DNA of 64,000 nucleotides from Rotaria sordida (taxonomy: Eukaryota > Rotifera > Eurotatoria > Philodinida > Philodinidae): the NCBI GenBank assembly GCA_905250125.1, contig CAJNOL010001329.1, forward strand, positions 1-64,000, in the 5' to 3' direction. Every line of letters begins with the position of its first letter. Within the stretch, counting starts at the first letter, position 1. This document shows, piece by piece, positions 35,356 through 48,333 of this stretch. Below the pieces are notes generated by a model. It saw nothing but the letters and a program-made list of their open reading frames with translations. It was not told the DNA's origin and searched no databases. The position numbers and the translations under genes were made by a program.

Positions 35356-35940
35356 ATAAATAAATAGAAAAGATGATGCTCAGAATTTCCAAATTTTCGT
35401 TGATACTGAGGTGAATCAATAGTAAACTATTGTTATGAACCTCACATGATGATTTGAAATCTGTTTTTTCTCTGGATCAAAGAAAATAGGAACAATCCAT
35501 TTCATCCATTCAAGGAATGAACATTTTTCTAAGCTCTAGTTACCTTGACTTTCAAAGAAAAACTAATAAATCAGTAGAAGAACTCAATAGTGTATCGGTT
35601 TGGATGTACATATATTGTTCCATTGACGAAAAAAAACAAACATCATAACACTTTAATTTAATTACAAGAATATCAATCATTACTATGGATATCATATATG
35701 ATGAATTTGTAACTTGGTTATATGCTATTCGACTCGTTACAAAATTTATTTTAAATGTACGTGCAAAACAAATTTAAAGAATTATGTATGTAAATATTCT
35801 ATTGATCTTATGATTTATTTTTGGGTTATTATGCTGTATTTGACATAGAAAAATTTAAAGATTTAGGAAAATAATATGAACGACCGACAAAAGTGAGAAC
35901 AGTTTTATCTCGATGATTTCATTTCTTTTGTATAAAGAAT

Positions 35941-37099
35941 GGTCCAGAAGTCCTGACTCGATTTGTATAATAAATTTTTGTTTTATATTAAAACACATAC
36001 AGTGGCTACCAAAATTATCCGACAAGATGTAATTTGGATTTTATTTCGTAATCGAAAACGCTAGAAGAAATTCAAATAGTGATTTGAACAGAGAAATTTG
36101 TTTTTCATAAGAATATGATAAAATGATCATTATCGATAAATTCTCAAAAACAGAACATCCAAAATTATGGTTTTCAGTACCTTGAAGTCGTGAAAAAAAC
36201 GTCATTTTGTTCTTCTAGATCGATAGAAGAATCAATTCTCTACAAAATGAGATGTCCCCGAGCTTTCTACGACCTTCCTATCACAAGCTATAAGCATCAG
36301 AAAAACCCAAAAATGCAGTTTTTTCGTAGTTTTCTGATAAATTTCACATTTTTTGGATTTTTGTGATAGGAAGGTCGTAGAAAGTTCGGAGACATCTCAT
36401 TTTGTAGAAAATTGGTTGTTCTATCGATCTAGAAGAACAAAACGCTGTTTTTTCACGACTTCAAGGTATTGAAAAACCAAAATTTTGAGTGTTCTGTTTT
36501 TGGAAATTTATCGATGATGATCATTTTATCATATTCTTATGAAAAACAATTTTCTCTATTCAAATCACTGTTTGGATTTCTTCTGTCGAAAACTAGGTTG
36601 TCGATTTTTGACGTATTCTTGAAAGTTGGTTCTCCCAACATACCATCTTTTCTCAGAACAATTTTCTATAGAGCACATTTGAAAGTACCAAATTTACTTG
36701 TGCTACGCTTTTTTATCGAAATAATAGGAAAGGAAAAGTTCAAGTTGTCAAATTTAGAAAGCTTGTATTTTTTGTGTCTTTCGTATAATATGCTTACTTG
36801 TCTCGATTGAAGCTTTGAAATTAAAGTCTATGTATGATTTTGTAGAGAATTTCACAGCGCTTCTATTAAGAATAGAATTTGGTCTAAGCAATCTAAAGAA
36901 CAGAAATTACGGTGAAAATATTAAGCTCGAGTTCATGGTTAATTTTTATTTTTTGTGACGCATATTTCTAAGCTTATAACTTTCTTACTATATGAATTAG
37001 AAAGGATCAATCATAGATTATTTTATAGGGACAACTTTTTAAGTATGTGTTTTAATATAAAAAAATTTATTATACAAATCGAGTCAGGACTTCTGGGCC
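35941..37099. mobile_element. Nested inverted-repeat element downstream of MYCBPAP
   Basis: Outer terminal repeats of about 60 bp (35941-36002 and 37041-37099) begin GGTCCAGAAGTCCTGACTCG and GGCCCAGAAGTCCTGACTCG. Inside is a second palindrome with arms about 36048-36300 and 36360-36600, about 250 bp each. It has a spacer of about 60 bp and shared words such as GAGATGTCCCCGAGCTTTC. Non-coding. Confidence 0.85.
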
Positions 37100-37610
37100 G
37101 TATGGCTAGTTGAAAATACGACAGAAAGAAATTCACCAATAAAGAATGAATAGTCAAAACAAAAAATATAGTTTGAGAGTTTTCTTAGCTAGTGAAAAGC
37201 AGAGATTATCCTCATAGTATTTCATAATGTATAAGGATGACAAAAAAAAATATATCAGTGAATAATGATAAGAATTTTTTGAAATAATTATTCATAAAGA
37301 TCAAAAGTCTTAGTTGAAAATATAAAAGACAGAATATCTGAAGAAAAGCAGAAGAGATGGCAACCCTGGTCCGCAATGTGTTTAGGATCGTCATGGTCAT
37401 AGGACTAAGATATGCATACATACAACATGATGAACCATATTTCTGCAGATTTCTATATCATTTTCGTAATGACTATGTCAATAGGAAATCATTTCTAATG
37501 TAAATATTCTTAGTAATTAATTATTATTGTTCTGTAATTGTAAAACATGTCCTATGGCTTTTTGAAACCTTTCAATCTAGAATTTTATTTATTTATAATT
37601 AATAAATCTA

Positions 37611-37916
37611 CAGGATGATCCATAAGTCACCGGGCAGTCTTTTATTTTGGATAACTTTTGATAGAAACAAGATATGGATCGCCAGTTTTCACCATTTGAA
37701 AGAGGGATTTTCGGACTATCGATCTATATAATATTCACTGAGACGAGAGATGCTTTTTAATTTTCTGCATATTTTCATAAATTCTCGCAATAATTTGAGA
37801 CGAGATTATTGCGGAAATTTATGAAAATATACAGAAAATTGAAAAGCATCTCTCATTTGTTCCTATCAAAAGTTATCCGAAATAAAAGACTGTCCGATGA
37901 TTTATAGATCATCCCG
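37611..37916. mobile_element. Mariner-like MITE with TA flanks
   Basis: Terminal inverted repeats of about 55 bp start CAGGATGATCCATAAGTC (left) and CGGGATGATCTATAAATC (right, reverse complement). Each is directly flanked by TA. The inner part is also self-complementary (GAGAGATGCTTTTTAATTTT near 37745 with its complement near 37850). The left arm carries about 75 bp of extra sequence. TA target and TIR style fit the Tc1/mariner superfamily. No transposase. Confidence 0.75.
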
Positions 37917-39045
37917 TATAATCTAAATCAACATCTGCTAAGTATAATGGTAAATGTGTGTGATTTATTTCAATGTTTCTTCATTCTTAGTATTTTGTTT
38001 TTCTTATTCTTTCTATCACTATAAATTGTCACACTTTAATCACAATATCGGTTAGGTGAAAAATAAAACTAGGCGTAGACAAACGAATTTATAAACCATT
38101 AATATTGCTTCATAACATTCTTTTCGCGTGTCTACTGTCTTTTTTTTTTCCTTCGCATATATGTGAAACAAGAGGAGAGAGAGAGCGAACAGTAATAATA
38201 ATAATAACAACAAGTTCAACAATAATAATGTGTTTTTTTTCCTCTGTTATGAAAAAGCAAAAACGAAAAAGCAAAATATATGTGTGAAAATAAATCGTTT
38301 CACGAACACCCACTAAGTCATCAAATTATATTGAAAATAACAAAACTGACGTCATAGACAACAAATATTATTCATTGTTGTTCATCATAATGATCATGAA
38401 CACAGCACACACACACACACACGCATCATATCTAATTGATTTCTTTTTTTTATACAAGTGTTAATAAAATAATCGTTAACATACTTATACTATCCCCCAA
38501 TCATCTTGAATAACAAAACATGATCATAGAAATTTTTTTTTTTTTTTTTTGAAAGATTAAATCTAAAGATTTAGCTGCTTAGAAAACTTCAATTGATTGA
38601 TAAACATTTGTTCATAATAACAATAGTCTTAGATCAATTCAATTGTTGTTATTAAACTTCATCGCAATTTGTTTCTAAGATAGATCAATTAAATTTTTCA
38701 ATCTCAAGATCAATGAATATAAAATAGTAAAAGTCGAGTGTATTGACTAGCCTATCATCTCTCATTGATTCATTTTACAATTACTGAACGAATAGCTTTT
38801 TTTTTTGTTTGATTTTATTTCAATACAAATGTCATGATTTCCGAAAGTCATTTTTAAAATTTATTCATAACGGTAAACGGATGTCTATGCGGAATGTTTG
38901 ATTGCAACAAATGAAGTGTTATTAGTACAATAAAAAATAGCATTTTATTTTATTTTATTATTTTTTTTTTTTCTTTTACATACACGACGACACACACACA
39001 CACACACAAAAGACAGAAGAAAACAAAAAAAAATGAACGAATGAA

Positions 39046-41179
39046 TTATTTCGATATTTTATTGAAAAAAATTCTTCGTATATTATCCAATGTTGTTGGT
39101 AGATAACATTGTGGACAAACTTTTTTTTCTTTGAAATATTTTATCCAACATTCTTCACAATTAATATGCCAACAATTAATTGAAACACATGGTTTAATAC
39201 ATGATTCCTACTAAATGATTTATTATTTAAAATTATTATAAAATTAGTTTTTTTATTGTGTTAGTTAAAAAAAGAAAATTTTACTCACCATACAAACAAC
39301 ACATTTTGGTGGATCAAGTTCAGATTTTGTATATAATATATCTGTTTGTGTTGATGGAGAATATTGTTGATCACTGTTAAATGATTCTTGACAACTAAGA
39401 CTAGTTGTTGTTCCACTTGTACTTTTTTCTTCTCGTTCAATTTCATCATCATCATCAATATCAACAACATTAACATCGGGATCTTCGGATGATAATAAAC
39501 GATGATTAGCTATTGCATTTACAGCTGCTAATTGTTCTCTCTTAATAAAAAAAAAAGAAATTTGAATTTGAATTTTATTTTATTAAATATTATTTTTCTA
39601 TACTTTTCTTGAACATTGTTGAACATGAGTAAAAAAATATTCATCATCAGAATTAATTCGAATTGATTGATAACATATTGGACAATTTCGTGTATCATTA
39701 CGAATTGATCGACGATGATGTAATTGTAATCTAGCTATAAAAGTAAAGTTTTTTTTTTTGAGAAATATAGAATTATAAAATAAATTACCATTTAAACGTT
39801 GTTGTCGACTTGTTCGTACTCGTAAAAAAGTCTAAAAATATTTATATTTTCGATAGAATTCATCTCAAATCTTCTTTCTATCTACATACTTCATATCGTG
39901 TTTTAAATGTTTGATCAATATTATTATTATTATTATCTTGAAAAATCTAAACAAAAAAAAAATTATCAATTATTTTAAACCAAAAAAACAAAGTTATTTT
40001 TACTTTATTTTCACGTTTAGTTTTATATTGTTGTCGACGTTTAATACTATCAAGTTCATGTTGAACATGTGTAATTAAATCTTGTCCATTTAATGATATT
40101 TGACAAATAGGACATTGTGGATTTTGTAAATCAATTGTAGATGATCGACAACGATTGTCTTTACAAAAAAAAATAAAAAACAAAGTCAGGTATTTAATTA
40201 AAACAAGCTGTTCATTCTTTATATAAAAAAGAAGAGTTTAATGATTTTATTACTTCTGGATAACTATCATACATCACCATATGTCTAAATAGCCTAACAT
40301 CAAAATTTGATTGTACAGCTGAAATATATGTTGTATCAACAAGAATTTTGTTGTATATGCCCCAAGTGACTGATTATACATACTTGATTTTTTTTAAGAG
40401 TAAGAAAGAGAAAATCACCGTCTGTGCACAAATGAAAAAATATTCTTATTAAATATCGATTTATCAATCAATCTCTTTTTTGATCTTATTTATGACTGAA
40501 ATATAATAGCAAATTATAGATGACTTTTTATAATTCTCTCTCTCTCTGTCTGTGTTGAGAAAATATTTTTTTTTAGTTATATATATTTTTCACAAGATAT
40601 TGTGAGAAAGAAAAATTAATTTCTCATAAGCAAAATAAATTAATTAAGAAGAAAAAAAAATTTTAAATATTCACTAAATGTGAGATTTTCAACTAGGTTG
40701 GTTTGTTTTTTTTTGATCAATCGGTAAAAATTTAAGTGTTTGTATATATATATGCAATTCATTTTTATACCTGTATGTTTTCCTCCAAAACTTTCATCAT
40801 TATTATTTGATGTTATTTCACATTGATTTTCATCATGTATATCACTTTTAAATCGTTTTCCATTTGGTAAAAATGTTGATGATTCTAATGATGTATTAAA
40901 TAAAGGACGAAATGCTGTTGCATATGGATAATGATGAAAAAGACTTGAAAATAGATTATGTTGATGTACTGTTGGTGGTATTGATGGTAAACGTATTTGA
41001 TCCGATGATGTTTGATTATTAAGAAGTGTATTAACAGAAAAAGATGCATTAAAACCTGATACAGAATTTTTTTCTGGACTTATATTTGGTGATGATGATG
41101 ATGATGTTGTTGTTGTTTGACGTATTGAACGAAATGCAGCAGCCATATCAATTGAATGCCATAGTGATGGATGATACAT
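39046..41179 (-). CDS. RNF220: RNF220-type E3 ubiquitin ligase
   Basis: A RING E3 ligase that attaches ubiquitin to nuclear and signalling proteins. Start ATG 41177-41179 (MYHPSLWHSIDMAAAF). First exon 40771-41179 is Ser/Thr- and Asn-rich (TTTTSSSSSPNISPEKN, NGKRFKSD). Second exon 40004-40158 has the first C2HC-like finger (CPICQISLNGQDLITHVQHE). A middle region has FLRVRTSRQQRLNARLQLHH, then a second finger (CPICYQSIRINSDDEYFFTH) and an acidic segment (DIDDDDEIEREE). The C-terminal RING is complete: CVVCM...CVSINCWHINCEECW...CPQC, ending NIRRIFFNKISK. This order matches the vertebrate RNF220 RNF220-domain plus RING layout. The protein is roughly 400 residues, shorter than the human one (about 566). 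It is convergent with MYCBPAP. Confidence 0.88.
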
Positions 41180-41233
41180 AATTATATTTAGTAGATAATT
41201 TAAAACTTAATCATTCAATATGAAAAATAAAAA

Positions 41234-41243
41234 NNNNNNNNNN
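41234..41243. other. Assembly gap (10 N)
   Basis: Ten N in the upstream region of RNF220, about 55 bp before its start codon. The proximal promoter or 5' UTR is therefore slightly incomplete. Confidence 0.95.
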
Positions 41244-43460
41244 GTAAAAGAAAAAATAAACCATCACTTATACACATAGCTACCAATAGGAGAGTATGCA
41301 TTCTCGTTAATAATTGGTTGTTCGAGTAATAAAAAAGAAAAAAAAGAAAGAAAAATCTTCCCATGTGTCTATCTCTTTTATAATACAGTTGGCTGTCTAT
41401 TTGCTTGCTGGCATATGTCAGAAATAGAATGATAATAATCATAATAAAAACCGAGAGAGAGAGAGATAGGACACGATATAAGGTATGCTGTTTCGCATGT
41501 CATTTATTCACGTAATACAAACAGTATACACTTGAAGAGAACTATATTGATTGCATACGTTCGACGTCATATTGTTGAATATGATCGATGGGCTTCTTTT
41601 GTATGATTTTTTTTTACATTAAAATTAGGTTGAAATGATGAGGCGGACGAAAGTAGACATGAGAAATGAATCACTATTTGATGAGCATGTAATCAATAAG
41701 GATGAAGCAAGAAAAAAAAAACTATCACTGATAAAGATAGTTTCATGTCGTTTGCTTAGGGCAAATATTAAGAATATATATATATATATATATATATGAA
41801 AACGAGTCATTCATAGTAGCTGTTGCTGTCTATATGTCATTTTATGATACTTAGTAGTTCCAGATGGTGTATATAAGTATATGTCGTTTAAACAAGATGA
41901 CTTTTCTTCTCGTCATAGAAAACATACTTAATTGAAGTTTATATGAAAGACAAAAGAAAGAATAAGGCCAATTAACACCCTGAACAAATTATAAATACAT
42001 TCCGTTAGATCGATATATATATGTTGCGGTTTCTTCTATTCTGTTTTTTGTGCCTCATTGCAAATCGTTCAGAAGACGGCGCGCATGAGTAAACTGTACT
42101 CTTGATGTGATGCATCGATGACAATTCTTTTCTAAATCGACTGTTAATGAACGATATCAATGAGTAGGTATATGTATATATATATGTTTGTGTGTGTGAG
42201 AGCACATATGGAAGATGGCAGGTATATAATTGAAAAAAAAAAGAGAAAACATACACGCGTGAGTGCGTGATCTCTTCTTGTCATTGTCAATAATAATTGA
42301 TCGGTTATTGATAGTTCATGGGATTAGAAAATATAACTTTTTGTGAATATGAACAATAATAATGTTGGTAAGTGATGTGTCTAAAAAAAAAAAAAGATCA
42401 AACGTTCAAAAATGGGAATACTGCTGTTTTTGTATGTTTGTATTAGAATGATTTGTATGTCGACAATATGTTTTGTTTATATCATTTTTGTCGGAATGTA
42501 TATAACTACAATAAGATTTATTTGTGACATTTGGTCAATGTACCAGTATGCTGACAAAGATCAAAGTAGAATAAGAGATACTATATAGTAAAATGAATAT
42601 CAATGAATAATGTATGTTTGCTTATTTTTTTTTTTTGGAATATGATTTACCAAGAAAAAGAGAAAAATAAAATCCTATTATTTCTCTGGAGAAATGTTTA
42701 ACTAACGTGAATATTTAAGTTATATCTAAATGATGATGAATTGGTATTGTCATTAGATTTTTTTTCTCTAAGGATCTATGATTTAATGTTAAAACATGTG
42801 CTTAATATTGATTTCCCGCCTCCAACTGATGTGATTATCACAATTAATATCAAGAAAAATTTTTTGAAAGTATAATAAATAAATAAATAAATTTTTTTTT
42901 TCTTTGTCTCTTTTATCGATACTTATTGACTTTGTCAATAGATGGTAATAAAAACAAAGATTAGTGTGACAGATGTAATGATTACCATATACATTGAGAA
43001 ATATTGATCTTCAACATACAAAATACATAGTTAACATCTGATACAAATGTTGAATAATCAGAATAATGAAGAGATTCTTTTCCGATGGATATATCGTGCC
43101 AAAGTTATTTCAGATCAATTAATCACTAAATAATTATTCAATAATTAATGATATTATAATAAAAAATATATATTCATAGTTAATTTTGCATTGTAATAAT
43201 GTAAATATAATTTTTTAAAAATAAATTATTGAAAGATTATTCAAGAATATTAAAAATTATACTTCGTTGATATTTTATATAATTATTGTTCAAATCCATA
43301 CTACATTAAGTTCTATATTTAATGGAAAGTCTCTGGAGTACCGTGGCTCAGGTTCAGACTACAACTGAACTTTAAAAAAAAGGGTTCATCAAGAAATAAA
43401 GTGCATGTTTCGGAGACGATGACTAACATCAAGTCGAACAAAGACTTCACTTACTGAAGT
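41244..43460. other. Upstream region of RNF220, non-coding
   Basis: AT-rich with microsatellites ((AT)n at about 41776-41798, GA-rich at 41452-41468). Promoters for RNF220 should lie at its start. Nothing codes convincingly on either strand. Confidence 0.5.
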
Positions 43461-44165
43461 CTTTAAGATGTAAGTAAAGTTAGCACCAGATTCGAGTTTT
43501 TACTGTCCGGATTTGCCCCTGGACTTGAGTTGATTTTGGTTCAACTTGAGTTATATGCAGAATTTTACGGCGAATCTAATGGTGTAAAGATCAAGGGGAG
43601 TCATCGAGCAAAAATCAACACTTGACCCCAAAATACTGGGTTCTTCAAAAATTTTCTGAAAGTTTTTCCTGTCGAAATTCGCTATGTTGCTTGAGTTGGG
43701 TCTAAAATTGATTGAGTTAGACTCAGCTTGAAATTCTACATCGAATGATATCAATTTTATATGGAGTCATCGGCGAAAAAATTTCCACTTCACTCAATCC
43801 CACCCCTCAGAGGCCATCCTCACCCTCATCTAGTCGAAGAATTTTTTGCCCGATAATCCCATATAAAATTGATATCATTCGATGTAGAATTTCGAGCTGA
43901 GTCTAACTCAATCAATTTTAGACCCAACTCAAGCAACAGAGCGAATTTGGACAGGAAAAACTTTCAGAAAATTTTTGAAAAAACCAGTATTTTGGGGTCA
44001 AGTGTTGATTTTTGCTCGATGACTCTCCTTGATCTTTACACCATCAGATTTGCCGTAAAATTCTGCATATAACTCAAGTTGAACCAAAATCAACTGAAGT
44101 TCAGGGATGAATCCGGACAGTAAAAACTCGAATCTGGTGCTAACTTTACTTACGTATCTTTAAGC
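43461..44165. mobile_element. 700-bp palindromic element
   Basis: Arms of about 310 bp (43461-43775 and 43857-44165) are reverse complements at high identity, with a spacer of about 80 bp. The two 67-residue readings on opposite strands (43551-43754 minus, 43869-44072 plus) are nearly identical only because the DNA is palindromic. The 870 bp that follow (44166-45051) hold no gene. Confidence 0.9.
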
Positions 44166-45051
44166 GCTAATAGAATTTATATTTATAGAAATTTTTCAAT
44201 TTATCTTTCGTAGTCTGTAGTATGCTTTAACTGTACAAGCACAATTCACAGCAAACAAAAAAAGAGCTATCTCACATTCTCATTTCACTTTTTCTTTGAT
44301 TTTATCTTCACGTACAGGTACTCACCATATCCTCACTCTTAGTCTTAATATTTTATATTAAATTGAACATGAAGATTCACAGTAACGTTTCGAAAAATAA
44401 ATTTTGTGTCGAAGTTATAACTTCAGCACGACAGATATATTATAATGGGATTATGATTTTTTTGTTTTCAAAATCAATTTCAGTTTTGACAAAAAATATT
44501 TCCTATCATGATTCATTATAAAGTCAATTCTAACTAAACTTGTAACAGTTCCAAGTAGAATTTGATAAGATCTATTGATTTTATAAGTCAATTTTCCAGA
44601 ACGATGCCATCTTCTAAATTACTGCCAAAAGACAAGCAAAAAATACCAAGATTATTAAAAAATGTGTCATACTTCGCTTCTAAGCTAATTCTAACTACAA
44701 TGCTTGAACACATTTTTTCCTAAAATTTTAGCCAGTTGTTGCGAATTTTGAATACTATAGATCGTTCACCAGGAGTGAATAGATTGCGTATCGATTAACG
44801 TATAATTGATTGAGGGTATGTGTCTGCTGTTCTTCCAACCACATTCATACTTATCTATACATTCGCAATATCTTGCATATTCGACATCAATTGACAGTTA
44901 TACATAATTCAGCCATTGCGTGCTGTTTCTATATCAAACTTTCCATGATGAAAAAATATCATCTAGTGTTACGTATTTGTTTTCTACAAAATAGTCAGCA
45001 CAATATTTAGTAGATATTATTCATATTACGCTTATTCTGAATATATCAGTC

Positions 45052-45940
45052 TTAACCCTTTCCGGCCGGATATTGCCATTTGGTAACATTAAATCAGTAT
45101 TTCAGGTAGCTACAACTTGAAGTTCTGATCTATAATGTTTTGATTATTTGAGATAGTGACAGAATACCTGCTAAAATCCCTGAAAGATCATCCGAGTCGT
45201 AAAAGTGATTTTTCTGTATATCTGAACAGTCAGCATTTGACGTAACTAGCGATTAATTTTGTCTTGTAGAACTGTTATATATTGCATCAGGACAATAAAA
45301 GTTACCAATGTTGCCATTTGGCAACAGCCGGGTGAAAGGGGTCAAACATTTTAAAAACTTAGATTTTTTTAATATAGCAACATGAGAGGTTTTATGTTTT
45401 TATTTTATCCATACCTCAGTAACAGTCTAAAGCCGTTCTAATTGCTCGGCTATCGAAACCCTAGAGTCAAATATTCGTCAAAATATTTTATAATTTACTG
45501 GAAAAGTGTAAGATTAGCGATATCCTTCAAGAAAAGCTCTCAAAAATTCCAGATAATTTAAGAAAATTCCGATATGATGAGAATTACTTCGAACTAAACT
45601 GCTTTCAAAAAGACAAAAATCGTTTAAAGCGTTCCCAGACTTCGAGAGCTTTCCTTGAAAGATGTCGCTAATATTAGACCTCTCGAGTAAATTATAGAGA
45701 GTATTTCATGAATAGTTGGCCCTAGGTTTTCAATATCTGAGCAAGTAGACTAGCTGTAGACTCTAACTGAGGTATGGATCAACACAAAAATACAAAGCTT
45801 CGCGTGTTCCTATGTTTAAAAAAATCTAAGTTTTTAAAATTTTTGACTTCTTTCGGCTGGCTGTTGCCAAATGGCAACATAACACTAAATGAAAAGATTT
45901 TTTGCTATTTGTCTTCCGGTAGCCGGCTGGAAAGGGTTAA
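45052..45940. mobile_element. piggyBac-like non-autonomous element with TTAA flanks
   Basis: TTAA at 45052-45055 is followed by CCCTTTCCGGCCGG. The right end is CCGGCTGGAAAGGG followed by TTAA (45937-45940). The terminal repeat is 14 bp with one mismatch, starting with CCC. TTAA target plus CCC/GGG termini are hallmarks of piggyBac. Inside, arms about 45302-45545 and 45640-45882 form a longer inverted repeat (GTTGCCATTTGGCAAC words). No transposase. Confidence 0.8.
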
Positions 45941-46714
45941 TCTGGTGACCGAGTTATTCACATAGTGCACTGCAAAATCATTACTAAAAGATAAGTGCAT
46001 GCGTTTCATTAGTGAATTTTCAAATGAAAAAAAAAAAACATGAATGAATTTCGATGGAAACAATCGACAATTTTTTCTCTTGTCTAAACATAATTGAATA
46101 TAACTAGTCTTTAAAACCACTATGATTTAACCAATTAAGAATATAATGAAAAGAAAAAATATAAAATCTCGAATGATGTTCTTTGAAAATATTATTTTAT
46201 GGATTTATTTAAATAAGAGATGAAACGTTGTGTTTTGAAAATTTTTTTTTCATTGTTTAAAAAAGAATGTTAAAAAATATTCAATAATTAAACAAGAAAA
46301 ATTTGAAATTTTCAAAACATTCGCAAGTCAAATTCATTTATTTAATAAAAAAGATTCTAATCAATTTCGAAAAGAAACGATTATTAGTTTTTTTGATTTT
46401 TATTCATTTTAAATTTAAAGCTTTAACGTTGAAAAAATATTCAAAAATAATGTAAATAATTCAACTTAAAGTTTATTTTTCAAATGAAAAAAAAAAAGAA
46501 ACTTGAGATTGTTCATTTCTCTAATCCAGCATTTTCTTTTTTTAAGTATCATTAACATTTTTGCAAAGTTTCAATCTCCTGTGAAACAAATCAAAATTCA
46601 GCTGCATATTTATGTCTGCATTCATTATTAATTTCATTGAAAAAAAAAATCGCAAAAAATGAAGAAATGAAAAACACTTTTCAAATTTAATGGAGTTTTT
46701 TCTTTTTCTTCTAA

Positions 46715-48333
46715 GGTGCCGACAATTCGAAATTCAAACAAAATATTTTTTTGTTTGGCGTTTTTTTTTTCATGGTTGTACAGAGCTCGTCGAGTTGATT
46801 CTGAAGATGTTGTATTGGCATATGCAAACAGTATTTTTCTAGTAAAGCTTAAAAAAAGTAGGTGTGAAAAAAAAATCTCAGAAAAGTCTATAAAAACTGA
46901 AATACATCAAAAGTATCAAGTCTCGTTAGACTCGATATTGGTTTTTCTCATCATAGGAATAGGGAAAAATTTATGTATGTTTGATTGTTGAGAAGATCGG
47001 TTATTTTTTTCCATATATAATGACATAAATACGGGTTCATATTCAGAGATTTTGACGATGAGAGCTTTTGTTACAAATACTCATCAAAAATGTCTGAATT
47101 GAAGAGTTTATAGAAACCTATATTTATGATGTTTTACCATCATATCAAAAAACATTGATTTTTTCAACAATCAAACAATACTTTTCAAAAACATGTACAT
47201 AGATTTCTTCCTAATCATATGATGATAGGCTTCTCAGATTTTTTTTTTCAAAACATAATTGTCTAAGAACTATTGAATAGAAATTTCGATATGTATAAAT
47301 TTGGTAGAAATAAAAACATCGAAAGCATTATTAATGTCCCTTTAGCAGACACTAATCATATGCAAATGCAGGACATAGATCCTTCTGCAGATTATTCGGG
47401 CGGTGTTGATGAATGGGTGTGCTGAAGCTGTATGAATAGTACTTTTAACGTTTTTTATTTCTACCAAATTTATGCCATTCGAAATTCGACATGCAATAAT
47501 ATCGTTCTGTTAGGTTTCTTTCTCGTACAAGATTATATACAACTCAGAAACGAAATATTGAGATTTTTTATTCGCTTAGCAGCAATATGAGCAAATATTT
47601 TATTGAAGAATGAAACTTTTGAGCAAGGTAACTTATAAACAATACGAATTACGCGATAAACAAATGTCAGTATGAGATGATATAATATGAATTGTTATAA
47701 CATTTATTAAATTTAAATTACCTATCTCACAAGGAGTGGAAGACCTATATTATATAGTCACAGGCTTATTTTATATTTTTGAGGTGATAATTAAAATATA
47801 TTTCATTTCATATCTGAACTACCATGATGAAGTTGTCTAGCAGAACTATATCGATGTATGTCTAATAGAAGTTTTTTTTAAGTTCTTTCAAAATTCGACA
47901 TCCCCAATATCAACATATGATGTTCAACGTAGTTTTTCGTATCCATAGGACAACCCACGAAATGCTGAGGGTAGATGAGTATGTGAATGTAAAACGTCAT
48001 GTAAATAGCGCACTACTTTGCCGATTTGATAATGTACATTCGATAAAGAATTAGTAATCACTTCTTAGTTCCTAAGAAACTATGATAGGTATTCTGAAAG
48101 TTGTCAAACAACTTGATAATTTCGATTTGTAGATTTTTGAGACCTTTTGTACCTGTAAGTCAATTAAATCTTAGCTGCAGTATGAAAAAAGTTTATCGCA
48201 ATAAAAGCTCATGTCCAAACTTATAATTTTCAGAATAATTCTGTGGGGGGGGGGGGGGGGGGGGGGTTTTAAAATTCACTCGACGAGCTCTATCCAACCA
48301 TAGGAAAAAAAATTTCGAATTACCGGCAACGTA
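46715..48333. mobile_element. Inverted-repeat element of 1.6 kb with nested hairpins
   Basis: End sequences 46715-46815 and 48268-48333 are inverted copies (AATTCGAAATT, ATGGTTG, AGAGCTCGTCGAGT). Two inner hairpins follow: about 46938-46998 with 47160-47235 (TTTGATTGTTGA/TCAACAATCAAA), and about 47282-47320 with 47448-47490 (TTTGGTAGAAATAAAAA). The short readings 46716-46991 and 48193-48390 share WL.RARRV only because of the inverted ends. Non-coding. Confidence 0.7.
48245..48266 (+). repeat. Poly(G) tract of 22 bases
   Basis: An uninterrupted run of G in very AT-rich DNA, next to the right terminal repeat of the 1.6-kb element. Its exact length is liable to assembly error. Confidence 0.9.

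Larger units (their letters stand above)
35356..39045. other. Intergenic region between convergent MYCBPAP and RNF220
   Basis: Apart from the two inverted-repeat elements listed, it contains only AT-rich sequence and microsatellites: (AAT)n near 38194, (AC)n at 38403-38422, and (AC)n at about 38990-39008. No gene seen. Confidence 0.6.

Noticed and set aside
38403-39008. (AC)n stretches considered as telomere-like
   Set aside because: Plain dinucleotide microsatellites without the GGG/CCC component.
43551-44072. Two nearly identical 67-residue readings on opposite strands
   Set aside because: They lie in the two arms of one DNA palindrome; the likeness is a by-product of the inverted repeat, with no gene structure around either.
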